In this document: piece after piece, positions 17,414-26,528 of the stretch
Numbering within the stretch: the first letter of the stretch is position 1
Layout: each line of letters opens with the position of its first letter
NCBI GenBank assembly: GCA_016278485.1
Contig: JADQBT010000010.1
Location: 248,001-312,000, forward strand
Direction: 5' to 3'
Source: Halanaerobiales bacterium
GTDB lineage: Bacteria > Bacillota > Halanaerobiia > Halanaerobiales > Halanaerobiaceae
DNA: 64,000 bases
The notes under the pieces: model-generated
The model's input: the letters and a program-made list of their open reading frames with translations, nothing else
The model's database searches: none
Told to the model about the DNA's origin: nothing
Program-made: the position numbers and the translations under genes

Positions 17414-18756
17414 TATTTATTACCCCCTTTCCAGCCATTCAAATTAACAGCTGCATCAATCGTCTTAACCGTATTGACGCTATGTGTTAATATCTGACCG
17501 TTAGGAGTTGAAGAACCGGGTCGATAAGCATTTTTTCTGCGAAATTCTGCAGGGTCTAATTTTAATTTTTCAGCCAAAATATCCATTTGTGACTCATAGG
17601 CAAAGGCCATTTGCGCTGTACCAAATCCTCTCATTGCTCCAGCATAAGTGTTATTGGTATAAACTGCATGTGAAATACCACTTATATTTTCACAGCTATA
17701 AGGGCCAGTACAATGATACATTCCTTTGTGTACAACTGCTGGACCACTCGAAGCATAAGCTCCTGTATCGCCAACAAGTTCTACCTCCCAGGCTTTTAGA
17801 TAACCATCTTTACTAACACCAGTTTTTGCTTTAATTGTTATAGGATGTCGTTTGGATTGGGTGATCATCGACTCCTCCCGGGTGTAAGTAAATTTAACTG
17901 GTCTACCTGTTCGCATCGCTGCCAGAGCAAGATGAATCTGTACAGAAACATCTTCTTTTTTTCCAAAAGCTCCGCCAATTGTAGCATTAATAATTCTTAC
18001 CTGATCTTTAGCTAATCTTAATGATTGAGCTACATCCGCTTGAGTATCATGCAGCCATTGTGAAGCTGTCCAAATATTGATAACACCTTTATTTTCATCA
18101 AAATAGGCCATACCAGACTCATTTTGCATAGGTAGCTGATCAATAAATTGGGTCTGATATTTGTTTTCTACAATAAATTTTGACTCAGCAAAACCTTGCT
18201 TACTATTTCCTTTTTTTAATTTATGAGAAATTAATATATTTCCATCTTTGTGGATCAGAGGAGCATCATCTTCCATAGCACGAAAAGGATCAGATATTAC
18301 TTCAAGTTCCTCTACCTTTACTTCAATCATATCACGTGCTTTTAGAGCAGTTTCTTTATCTTCAGCAATCACAATTGCCAAAGCATCTCCTAAATACCTC
18401 ATTTTTTCATTTATTCCAATCAGTACTGGTTGATCTCTAATAATAAGTCCATATTCCCTAACCTGTGGAATATCTTCAGCAGTTATAATATCAACTACTC
18501 CTGGTAATTTGAGCGCCTTATTAATATTAATATCTTTTAAAATTGCATGAGGATGAGTTGCTCTCTTTACTTTAAGAAAAAGCATATCTTCAAATTGAAT
18601 GTCATCTGGATAAATTGCTTCTCCAGTTGCTTTACCCCAGGCATCTGCTTTTAAAATATTTCTACCAATATATCGTTTACTATTTTTGGTACCAACTACA
18701 GTACATCTGGTTGAATGTTTACAATGATAATCTTTTGCTCTATATTTACCACTCAT
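17413..18756 (-). CDS. Xanthine-dehydrogenase-type molybdenum subunit, N-terminal half (split gene)
   Basis: 447 residues from ATG 18756 (GGGGAGGA six bases upstream). Contains the a/b hammerhead domain (GRNILKADAWGKATGEAIYP) and first molybdopterin-binding domain with IGGAFGKKEDVSVQ, TYTREESM and MRGFGTAQM. It stops after WKGGNK, at the natural junction before the second cofactor domain. Upstream genes supply its [2Fe-2S] and FAD partners, so this forms an xdhB-xdhC-xdhA(N)-xdhA(C) operon. Substrate (xanthine, hypoxanthine or related purine) is inferred from context. Confidence 0.85.
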   Translation of the reverse strand: MSGKYRAKDYHCKHSTRCTVVGTKNSKRYIGRNILKADAWGKATGEAIYPDDIQFEDMLFLKVKRATHPHAILKDININKALKLPGVVDIITAEDIPQVREYGLIIRDQPVLIGINEKMRYLGDALAIVIAEDKETALKARDMIEVKVEELEVISDPFRAMEDDAPLIHKDGNILISHKLKKGNSKQGFAESKFIVENKYQTQFIDQLPMQNESGMAYFDENKGVINIWTASQWLHDTQADVAQSLRLAKDQVRIINATIGGAFGKKEDVSVQIHLALAAMRTGRPVKFTYTREESMITQSKRHPITIKAKTGVSKDGYLKAWEVELVGDTGAYASSGPAVVHKGMYHCTGPYSCENISGISHAVYTNNTYAGAMRGFGTAQMAFAYESQMDILAEKLKLDPAEFRRKNAYRPGSSTPNGQILTHSVNTVKTIDAAVNLNGWKGGNK

Positions 18757-18758
18757 CA

Positions 18759-19235
18759 CTATTCCTCCCCTTTACCAGCAATTTTTTCGGACGCACTCTG
18801 TACAGCAGTAAAGATTTTACTATATCCTGTACATCGACAAATATTACCTGAAAGACCTTTTTTGATTGCATCTATATCTGGATGAGGGTTATCATCAAGT
18901 AACTTCTTGCTAGCAATAATCATGCCCGGAATACAGTAACCACATTGTACGGCCCCAGCTTCAACAAAAGCTTCTTGAATAGGATGAATTTCAGCTGAAC
19001 TACCAAGTCCTTCAATTGTTAGCACTTCAGCACCTGCAGCCTGTGGAGCAGGCACTAAACAGGATGCCACTAATTCACCATTCAGCAAGACTGTACAAGC
19101 ACCACATTCACCCTTGCCACAGCCTTCTTTTGTACCAGTAAGGCCAAGGTCTTCCCTAATCAAATCAAGTAATCTTGCAGAAGGCTTAGTCTCTACTTCA
19201 CGTTTCACACCATTAACAATAAGACTTATCTTCAT
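18759..19235 (-). CDS. xdhC: Xanthine-dehydrogenase-type [2Fe-2S] subunit, copy 1
   Basis: 158-residue iron-sulfur subunit (xdhC in E. coli naming, unrelated to the XdhC maturation factor). Plant-type cluster ligands C39, C44, C47, C59 and second-cluster ligands C98, C101, C133, C135 are all present (EGCGKGECGAC, QCGYCIPGM, GNICRCTGY). It passes electrons from the molybdenum site towards FAD. Start ATG 19235 with GGAGGTGA six bases upstream; a TTG at 19238 is less likely. Tightly packed between FAD and molybdenum subunits. Confidence 0.93.
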   Translation of the reverse strand: MKISLIVNGVKREVETKPSARLLDLIREDLGLTGTKEGCGKGECGACTVLLNGELVASCLVPAPQAAGAEVLTIEGLGSSAEIHPIQEAFVEAGAVQCGYCIPGMIIASKKLLDDNPHPDIDAIKKGLSGNICRCTGYSKIFTAVQSASEKIAGKGEE

Positions 19236-19241
19236 CAAAGG

Positions 19242-20159
19242 TCACCTCCGGTCCTCTTCGATTTTTTCCAGAGCATTAATCATAATATCGCGAGCCACAT
19301 CTTTCCGATAGGCTTTTGTTCCGCGCAAATCATCAATTGGAGAAATAGTATTTCTAACTTGTTCAGCTATTTTAGTATAATTAAGCTCAGCCATTTTCTT
19401 GCTTACTAATTCCTTTTCTACAGATTCCAATTTAAAAGGCACTGGGGCAACCGATCCCATGGCCAAACCTGCCTTTTTAATCCTATTTTCTAGATCAAAC
19501 TCCACGACAAAAGCTAGAGAAATTGAAGAAATAACTAAAGCTTTCCTCCGACCAAGTTTTTTCCAAAAACTATAAGTTTCTGCAGAAGGACGTGGAATCT
19601 CAATTGCTATTAACAACTCATTATTTTTTAAAACACTTTTTTTAGGACCAGTAAAAAATTCAGTTGCCAGAACCTCTCTTTTACCCTCTTTTGAAGCCAA
19701 TATAAACTTGGCACCATAAGCAACCAACGGTGGCAAGATATCACCTGCTGGTGATGCTGTGCAGATATTCCCACCGATTGTTCCTCGACTTCTAATTTGT
19801 GGTGAGCCAACCTCTTCCGCAGCTTCTGAAAGTGCTGGCAAAATATCTCTCAACTCCGTAGAATTGGCTAATCTTTGATGTGTCACCATTGCACCAATCA
19901 CAATATTTTTATCATTAATATCAATATTTTTTAAAATAGGAATCTTAGTTAAATCAAGCCAACTCTCTATTTCAAATAACTTTTCATAATATGCAACAAG
20001 CAGATCCGTTCCACCTGCTAAAACAGTTAACTCAGACCCATAATCATCTTTTAATTCCAGAGCCTTTTCCAAACTTTCCGGCCTAAAAAACTGTTTAGAA
20101 TCTTCTCCAGAAATCTGTGGCTTGTTCTCTAACTTCTTGGTAGATTCTTTCATCATCAA
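19242..20159 (-). CDS. xdhB: Xanthine-dehydrogenase-type FAD subunit, copy 1
   Basis: 305 residues, CO-dehydrogenase-FAD-binding fold: FFRPESLEKALEL (~residues 25-37), the FAD loop VLAGGTDLLVAY, and RSRGTIGGNICTASPAGDILP (~residues 123-143). TTG 20159 has AGGAGGTG seven bases upstream; ATG 20156 is an equally possible start. The N-terminal ~20 residues are an extension relative to copy 2 (23275-24150) and overlap the ssnA 3' end by 65 bp. Third partner of the copy-1 hydroxylase. Confidence 0.92.
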   Translation of the reverse strand: MMMKESTKKLENKPQISGEDSKQFFRPESLEKALELKDDYGSELTVLAGGTDLLVAYYEKLFEIESWLDLTKIPILKNIDINDKNIVIGAMVTHQRLANSTELRDILPALSEAAEEVGSPQIRSRGTIGGNICTASPAGDILPPLVAYGAKFILASKEGKREVLATEFFTGPKKSVLKNNELLIAIEIPRPSAETYSFWKKLGRRKALVISSISLAFVVEFDLENRIKKAGLAMGSVAPVPFKLESVEKELVSKKMAELNYTKIAEQVRNTISPIDDLRGTKAYRKDVARDIMINALEKIEEDRR

Positions 20160-21426
20160 GGATCTTCACCTCCTGATTCTCCATCAAAACATTTCCTCCA
20201 ACAATTGTGGTTTCAACCATCCCACCATTTATACCAAACAATAAATGAGCATAAACGTTTTCTGGTAGTATCTCGGTCGGTGCATCATAATCAACTACAA
20301 TAATATCTGCTGCAGCCCCTTCTTTGAGAACACCCAGATCAACACCAAAACTCTGACTAGCAATCTTTCTATTATTTGCAAACGCCATGGCTGGAATCTC
20401 TTCCCAACCTGGTCTTGGATCTTGATTACCATGTTTTATTAAAAGATGTGCAACCTTTATACTCTCAAACATATCTGTAGTATAACCATCAGTACCAAGT
20501 CCAACATTTAAGCCCTTCGCAAACGCCTCTTTAACAGGAGATAAACCAACCGCATTACTCATATTTGATTCTGGATTATGAATTAAAGAACAACTATTTT
20601 CTTTGAGAATCTCCAGTTCACCTTCTTGAAGATGTACACCATGAATAGCAATTGTACCTGGCCGCCAGATATTATAATTAGCAAGCCTTTCTACAACCCC
20701 ATGATAGCCTTGCAAATGACTATGCTCAACATCAGCTCTTCCTTCAGCGACATGGATATGAAAACCTACATCTAATTGATCAGCCAAAGCTGATACTTTC
20801 TGTAGAGTTTCATCTCCCAAAGTAAAAGAAGCATGCAGGCCAATTTTACCCGCAAAATATTTTTGGTCATAATGGCTAAGGTTTTTTATATATCTTTCAT
20901 TTTCTTCAATAGCAAGGTCAGCTTCTTTTCTTCCATGCCGGTCAGATATTTCATAAGAAAGATCTGCTCTAATGCCTGCTTCTTTGACAGCTTCAGCTAT
21001 TACAGACAGACTTCCTTCGGTCATTCCATAACTTGCATGATGATCGATAATACTTGTTGTCCCCTGGCGGATCCCAATTAGCAGTGGATAAATTGCGCTA
21101 TAGTAGATATCATCTTCATTCATTTTTCCATCCAGGCGCCACCATAATTTTTCTAAAATTTCAACAAAATTTCTAGCTGGTTGCTCTGTTTTCAAATCCA
21201 TCCCTCGAGCAAAAGTACTATAAAGATGCATATGTGTGTTTATCATACCTGGCATAATTACCTTGCCATTTACATCTTTAAATTCTGCTTCTGGATAATT
21301 ATTCTTTAACTCATTGGTATCACCAATTGCTTTAATAGTTTCATCTTCTATTAGTACTGCACCATCATTGATTACACGTGATTTTTGATCAAAGGTCAGC
21401 ACTTTTCCGTGTCCCAGTAGTAGCAT
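20095..21426 (-). CDS. ssnA: SsnA-family aminohydrolase
   Basis: 443-residue amidohydrolase closely matching E. coli SsnA along its length: VMPGMINTHMHLYSTFARGM (metal His pair), WWRLDGKMNEDDIYYSA, SIIDHHAS, LGTDGYTTDMFE and a C-terminal ATDFWRRF. SsnA is linked to selenium/molybdenum hydroxylase loci and to anaerobic purine (urate) breakdown in enterobacteria and gut anaerobes, where it probably acts on a ring or ring-opened intermediate. Here it lies between the two hydroxylase operons. Family firm, exact reaction not established from sequence. Confidence 0.9.
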   Translation of the reverse strand: MLLLGHGKVLTFDQKSRVINDGAVLIEDETIKAIGDTNELKNNYPEAEFKDVNGKVIMPGMINTHMHLYSTFARGMDLKTEQPARNFVEILEKLWWRLDGKMNEDDIYYSAIYPLLIGIRQGTTSIIDHHASYGMTEGSLSVIAEAVKEAGIRADLSYEISDRHGRKEADLAIEENERYIKNLSHYDQKYFAGKIGLHASFTLGDETLQKVSALADQLDVGFHIHVAEGRADVEHSHLQGYHGVVERLANYNIWRPGTIAIHGVHLQEGELEILKENSCSLIHNPESNMSNAVGLSPVKEAFAKGLNVGLGTDGYTTDMFESIKVAHLLIKHGNQDPRPGWEEIPAMAFANNRKIASQSFGVDLGVLKEGAAADIIVVDYDAPTEILPENVYAHLLFGINGGMVETTIVGGNVLMENQEVKILDDERIYQEVREQATDFWRRF

Positions 21427-21441
21427 TTTAAATCCTCCTAC

Positions 21442-22806
21442 CTATCTATTCTCAAACATTTTTTTAGCTATTTTATTTGCTTTTCGGATAGTTTCTTGTT
21501 CATCAACCTTCACAAGTTCTCCATCTTTTACGACAACTTCACCATTTACAATAGTAAAATCAACAATCTGTGTAATACCTGTATTAACTATTGCAGAAAC
21601 AGGGTCATACTGTCCACCAGCAAAACCGAGCCTCTCTGAACTAACCATAAACATATCAGCTGCTTTGCCTTCAGCAAGACTCCCTATTTCCGGTTGATTC
21701 AAAATATCTCTACTACCATTTGTAGCTAGATATAGAACATCTTCAGCTGTAATAGAATCAATACCATGCACAAGTCGATGCATTAAAAAAGCTAGTTTCA
21801 TTTCCAGGATCATATTTGAAGCATCATTACTCGCACTTCCGTCAACTGCCAGCCCAACTGGCACACCTTTTTCCAACATTTTTGGCACAGGTGCTGCACC
21901 TGAAGCTAATTTCTGATTTGAAGCTGGGCAATGAGCAACTCCGGTACCAGTTTCAGCCATTCTATCAAGTTCACTATCACTTAAATGTACCCCATGTGCA
22001 TACCAGACATCATCACCTATCCAACCTAATTTTTCCATATAGGCAAGTGGTCTCATGCCAAAATTATCAATCACATATTGTTCTTCATCTTTTGTTTCTG
22101 CCAAATGAGTATGGCTCTGCACCCCATATTCCCGGGCCAGTTTTATGGACTCAACCATTAACTCTTCAGATACAGAAAATGGTGAACAAGGTGATAAGAC
22201 AACCCGCTGCATAGCAAAAGGCTTGTGATCATGATACTTCTCAATAACTCTGCGTGAATCTTGCAAAATTTCTGCATCTGTTTGGACAACACTATCAGGT
22301 GGAAGTCCACCATCCTTTTCACTTAATGACATACTACCTCGACTAGCATGAAATCTAATACCTATTTCACTAGCTGCATCAAACTGATAATCCAATAAAT
22401 TCGCAGGTTGATTCTTGGGAAAAACATAAAAATGATCACTAGCGGTTGTACAACCCGTTTTTAAAAGTTCACCTGCAGCAATCTGAGTACTATAATAGAC
22501 TGCATCTGGGGTTAAATTGGCCCAGATAGGATAAAGATATTTTAACCAATTAAATAATTCTACATTTTGAGCAGCAGGTAAGTTTCTGGTCAGTGTCTGA
22601 TAAAAATGATGATGTGTATTTATTAGTCCAGGAAAAAGGAAATATTTACTACCATCTATTACCTGATCTACCCCTTCTTCTTTAATTTCTTTTGCCAGCT
22701 TAGCAATCTTATTATCTTTGATGAGAAGGCTGAAATTCTTCAGCCTTCTCTTTTCTTCATCCATAGTAATTATCTCTTTAACATTTTTAAGCAAAATGCT
22801 AGACAT
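21442..22806 (-). CDS. 8-oxoguanine deaminase-like / guanine-deaminase-family amidohydrolase
   Basis: 454-residue metal-dependent deaminase. Motifs are FPGLINTHHHFYQTLTRNLP (metal His), VLSPCSPFSVS, THLAETKDEE, HGVHLSD, GVAHCPASNQKLASG and VGLAVDGSASNDASN (metal Asp), the pattern of the 8-oxoguanine deaminase/hydroxyatrazine hydrolase group rather than classical guanine deaminase. Likely product is urate or xanthine for the downstream pathway. Its ATG shares a base with the stop of the [2Fe-2S] gene, so it is co-translated with hydroxylase copy 2. Confidence 0.82.
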   Translation of the reverse strand: MSSILLKNVKEIITMDEEKRRLKNFSLLIKDNKIAKLAKEIKEEGVDQVIDGSKYFLFPGLINTHHHFYQTLTRNLPAAQNVELFNWLKYLYPIWANLTPDAVYYSTQIAAGELLKTGCTTASDHFYVFPKNQPANLLDYQFDAASEIGIRFHASRGSMSLSEKDGGLPPDSVVQTDAEILQDSRRVIEKYHDHKPFAMQRVVLSPCSPFSVSEELMVESIKLAREYGVQSHTHLAETKDEEQYVIDNFGMRPLAYMEKLGWIGDDVWYAHGVHLSDSELDRMAETGTGVAHCPASNQKLASGAAPVPKMLEKGVPVGLAVDGSASNDASNMILEMKLAFLMHRLVHGIDSITAEDVLYLATNGSRDILNQPEIGSLAEGKAADMFMVSSERLGFAGGQYDPVSAIVNTGITQIVDFTIVNGEVVVKDGELVKVDEQETIRKANKIAKKMFENR

Positions 22807-23282
22807 TAACTGTCACGTCCCTGTTGAATTACATCTTCTACTGCTTCAATGATTTGCTCATAGCCAGTACAGCGACACAGATTACCTTCCAAAGTAGTTT
22901 TAATCTGATCGCGATCGGGATAAGCATCTTTATTTAGCAAAGCTACTGCTGACATCAACATACCTGGTGTGCAAAATCCACACTGTACTGCTTGGTGATC
23001 AATAAATGCCTGCTGTAAAGGATGTAAGTTACCATTTTTTTCTAAGCCTTCTACGGTTAATATTTCAGATCCTGCTACTTGAGCGGTCAATACCATACAT
23101 GAATTAACTGCATCCCCGTCCAATATAACTGTACAGGCACCGCACTCTCCTACACCACAACCTTCTTTAGTTCCAATCAACTTTAATTGATTTCTCAATG
23201 TATCAAGTAGTCTCTCTTCCGGACCAACCTTGAGTTGATGATCTATACCATTTATATTAATCTTTACATCTACTTTATTCAT
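22806..23282 (-). CDS. xdhC: Xanthine-dehydrogenase-type [2Fe-2S] subunit, copy 2
   Basis: 158-residue iron-sulfur subunit with both cluster motifs intact (EGCGVGECGACTV, then QCGFCTPGM and GNLCRCTGYEQI). ATG start at 23282 overlaps the FAD-subunit stop by 8 bp. Differs clearly from copy 1, so the two hydroxylases are old paralogues rather than a fresh duplication. Electron transfer from molybdenum centre to FAD. Confidence 0.93.
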   Translation of the reverse strand: MNKVDVKININGIDHQLKVGPEERLLDTLRNQLKLIGTKEGCGVGECGACTVILDGDAVNSCMVLTAQVAGSEILTVEGLEKNGNLHPLQQAFIDHQAVQCGFCTPGMLMSAVALLNKDAYPDRDQIKTTLEGNLCRCTGYEQIIEAVEDVIQQGRDS

Positions 23283-24150
23283 CTAAGCCTGCCTCCTTTT
23301 TCATTAATTCAATAGCTCTTCTGGCAAGCGTTGTCAGAGCAGGTCTCTTATAAGGAGTTGACCATCTTTCTCCTGTAATTGAAACCATTTCCTCAGCAGC
23401 CATTTCACCTATTTGCTGAGGTTCAAGTTCTGCTATCTTTTTACCAGTTAAAAAAGCATTTACATTATTAAATGGTGTTGGAGTTGGAGTCGCTGCACCA
23501 GGCACCAAATTAGCTTCTCTCAATTCGCCATTTTCAACTACTGCCAGAAAACCCATACATAATCTTGATATATTCAACGCTTTACGGCGTCCAATTTTCT
23601 GGAAGTTACAGTAATACTCTCCTTCTGGTAAAGCAAATCGAATTGATTTTAAAAGTTCATTTTCTTTAAGATCAGTTCGGTATGGACCTGTAATAAACTC
23701 TGTCATGGGAAGTTCTCTTTCCCCATCTTTTGAAAGCAGAATCACATTGGCTGAAAGTGCCAACAAAGGAGGAAATAAATCTGCTGCAGGTGAAGCATTA
23801 CAAACATTCCCACCAATTGTAGCTCTATTCCTAATCTGAGTCGAACCAATTGTACGTGCTGCCTCTGCCAAAAAAGGAATTTTATCATTAAATAACTCAT
23901 CATTACATAGTTGGTTATGAGTAACAAGACTACCAATTTCAACTTGCTTTCCTATAACATTAATCTTTTTTAACTCTTTCAGACTTGAAATATCAAGCAA
24001 GTAATCAATCTCAGCAAATTCAGGATCACCCTCATGTAATCCAACTAATACATCTGTTCCACCAGCAATTAATTTAACATTTTCTTTTTCATTTAATAAT
24101 TGAATAGCTTCATCTACTGAATTAGCTTTTAGAAAATCATATGCATACAT
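23275..24150 (-). CDS. xdhB: Xanthine-dehydrogenase-type FAD subunit, copy 2
   Basis: 291 residues: YDFLKANSVDEAIQLLNE at the N-terminus, IAGGTDVLVGLHEG FAD loop and RNRATIGGNVCNASPAADLFP (residues ~107-127). C-terminal CODH_FAD_C domain ends with AAEEMVSITGERWSTPYKR. SD-like AAGGGGGG lies upstream of the ATG. Two bases separate it from the large-subunit gene. Confidence 0.93.
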   Translation of the reverse strand: MYAYDFLKANSVDEAIQLLNEKENVKLIAGGTDVLVGLHEGDPEFAEIDYLLDISSLKELKKINVIGKQVEIGSLVTHNQLCNDELFNDKIPFLAEAARTIGSTQIRNRATIGGNVCNASPAADLFPPLLALSANVILLSKDGERELPMTEFITGPYRTDLKENELLKSIRFALPEGEYYCNFQKIGRRKALNISRLCMGFLAVVENGELREANLVPGAATPTPTPFNNVNAFLTGKKIAELEPQQIGEMAAEEMVSITGERWSTPYKRPALTTLARRAIELMKKEAGLDE

Positions 24151-24152
24151 TA

Positions 24153-26444
24153 TTATTTACCCCCCTTACTTAGAGATCTACCGATTAGTACTCGTTCTAG
24201 ATTAAGAGGAAGTGATCTAATTCTTTTACCAGTTGCCTGGGCAACCGCATTAGCTATGGCGGCACTTCCGAGTTCCAAGGTAGGCTCACCAATTGATTTT
24301 GCCCCATATGGTCCATTAGAATCAGGATTTTCTACAATAATTGGTTCAATTTCTGGCATATCTTTAATCGTTGGAATTAAATAATCATTAAAATTAGTGT
24401 TTTTAATGCGTCCTTGGTCTACCTCTAATTCTTCCATAATACCGTAACCTAAACCCATCAATACACCACCATAAATCTGGCCTTTTACATTATCCGGATT
24501 AATTGCTCGACCAACATCATGAGCTGCGGTCATATTCATTACTGTTAGTTCACCTGTACCAGTATCAACTTCGACTTCCGCTACCTGGCAACCATAAACA
24601 TATGTGAAATAAGGATTTCCGTGACCATTCTCTTCATCCCAGGAAATTGCAGGCCCTTTATACCAACCATAAGCTGACATGATAACACCATTGTTGCCCA
24701 TCTCTCCAACAAGATCATCAAAGGTAGCAAGTCTATTACCCTGATCATCATAAATGAAATTATCTTTAATATCAATTTTAGCTAATTCCAAATTAAATTT
24801 ATCTGCCGCATAACTTTCTATAGAAGACCTTAATTTACTGGCTGCATCTTTAACCGCATTCCCACCAATTAAAGTACTTCTTGAGGCAACAGTTGAACCA
24901 CTATCTGGAGTAAAAGTTGTATCAATCTCCATATAATGGATATGATTCATATCCACACCCAGACCTTCTGCTGCTATCTGAGCAAAAACCGTTTTTAAAC
25001 CCTGACCATTTTCAGCCAAACCACTATATACGGCTACACTGCCATCTTTATTTATCTGAACAATTGCTGCAGCTGCATCAACTGCTTCTGCGCCTAAACT
25101 ACATCCACGAAAACTTATAGCAAGACCAATACCTCTTTTTTTATCACCAGGTTGTTCTTGACTATATTGAGCATATTTTTCTTTAAAGTTACTCTTTTCC
25201 ATTGCTTTTGTTAAAACTTCATTTAAGCTAACCTCATGGTTATCAAGGACCTGACCACTTGCCGTTACTGAACCATTTTCATACATATTTTTTAGTCGTA
25301 ATTCTATGGGATCCATCCCAAGTTCCTCTGCAAGCTCATCCATTAATGATTCTTGCGAAAAGATTATCTGAGGAGATCCATAACCACGCATGGCTCCAGT
25401 ATAAGGATTATTTGTGTAATAACCATAAGTATCTGTCTTGACATTTGCTACTTCATATGGTCCTGTCGCTTGCACAACTGATCTCCATGTTACAAAAGGA
25501 GTCTGGCAAGCATAACCACCACTTTCTGCTACTGCTTCTATTTCCATTGCAGTTAATTTTCCCTCTTTTGTGGCACCTACTTTATACTTTAAATGATAAG
25601 GATGTCTTTTATAACTTTCAATTATTGACTCTTCCCGTGTATTAACCATTTTAATAGGGCGATCTGTTTTTAAAGCCAGTACAGAGGCTCTGGCAGCCAT
25701 CGCTGAAACAACTTCATCCTTTCCACCAAAAGAACCACCAATATGATTTTGAATAACTCTAACTTTACTTAAATCTGCTTTTAATACTGTTGCTACTGCT
25801 GTTCTAGTCGCATAAGGATTTTGTATTGCCCCGTAGACAGTTACCAGATGATTATTATCATGAGGAACTACCACAACTGCTTCCGGTTCAATGTAACTGT
25901 GTTCTATATATTGGGTTGTATATTCTCTTTCTAAAACAATGTCTGCTTCAGCAAAACCTTGCTTAACATCACCTTTGCGTAGAGGATGATGAACAACCTG
26001 ATTATCTTCCTTTTCTGGATATAGTTTTTGGGAATTTTCTTTTCTTGCTTCCAATACATCATAAATCCCAGGTAATTCTTCATATTCAACTTCAATTAGT
26101 TTAACTGCTTTAGCTGCTGTTTCTTCATCATCAGCCGCAACCATAGCAATTCCATCTCCATTTAATACTGCTTTTTTATCAGCCAATACTTGTTGGTCCT
26201 GAATAATAACTCCAAATAAATTATTGGGAATATCTTGAGCAGTTAGGACTGCCTTTACACCTGCCAATTCTTCAGCTTTTTGCGTATCAATATTGAGTAT
26301 ACGAGCATGTGGATAGTCAGTTCTCAATACTTTGGCATAAAGCATATTGGCAAATTCAATATCAGCACCATATTTAGCTTTACCTGTTACTTTTTCATAT
26401 GCATCAACACGTTCAACAGGTTTATTGACATGTTTAAATACCAT
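24153..26444 (-). CDS. xdhA: Xanthine-dehydrogenase-type molybdenum subunit, copy 2 (full length)
   Basis: 763-residue molybdopterin subunit with all domains in one chain: hammerhead domain (VDAYEKVTGKAKYGADI), IGGSFGGKDEVVSAM, MRGYGSPQ, GLAENGQGLKTVFAQ, and GPYGAKSIGEPTLELG with the catalytic Glu. Preceded by GGAGGTG. First gene after the xanthine-type permease and an intergenic hairpin. Xanthine, hypoxanthine or nicotinate-type substrates are possible by family; the neighbouring permeases and deaminases favour a purine. Confidence 0.92.
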   Translation of the reverse strand: MVFKHVNKPVERVDAYEKVTGKAKYGADIEFANMLYAKVLRTDYPHARILNIDTQKAEELAGVKAVLTAQDIPNNLFGVIIQDQQVLADKKAVLNGDGIAMVAADDEETAAKAVKLIEVEYEELPGIYDVLEARKENSQKLYPEKEDNQVVHHPLRKGDVKQGFAEADIVLEREYTTQYIEHSYIEPEAVVVVPHDNNHLVTVYGAIQNPYATRTAVATVLKADLSKVRVIQNHIGGSFGGKDEVVSAMAARASVLALKTDRPIKMVNTREESIIESYKRHPYHLKYKVGATKEGKLTAMEIEAVAESGGYACQTPFVTWRSVVQATGPYEVANVKTDTYGYYTNNPYTGAMRGYGSPQIIFSQESLMDELAEELGMDPIELRLKNMYENGSVTASGQVLDNHEVSLNEVLTKAMEKSNFKEKYAQYSQEQPGDKKRGIGLAISFRGCSLGAEAVDAAAAIVQINKDGSVAVYSGLAENGQGLKTVFAQIAAEGLGVDMNHIHYMEIDTTFTPDSGSTVASRSTLIGGNAVKDAASKLRSSIESYAADKFNLELAKIDIKDNFIYDDQGNRLATFDDLVGEMGNNGVIMSAYGWYKGPAISWDEENGHGNPYFTYVYGCQVAEVEVDTGTGELTVMNMTAAHDVGRAINPDNVKGQIYGGVLMGLGYGIMEELEVDQGRIKNTNFNDYLIPTIKDMPEIEPIIVENPDSNGPYGAKSIGEPTLELGSAAIANAVAQATGKRIRSLPLNLERVLIGRSLSKGGK

Positions 26445-26466
26445 ATCTACACCTCCATAGTCTATT

Positions 26467-26498
26467 ACCGGAGCCGTCAGACGACTATCAGCTCCGGT
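26467..26498 (-). other. Intergenic stem-loop between permease and xdhA
   Basis: Perfect 8-bp stem ACCGGAGC/GCTCCGGT with a 16-nt interior that has its own GTC/GAC pairing. No T-run follows on either strand, so an RNA-processing or stabilising hairpin is more likely than a terminator. Confidence 0.5.
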
Positions 26499-26528
26499 TA
26501 ATTTAATTATATAACAAATATTTTACAA

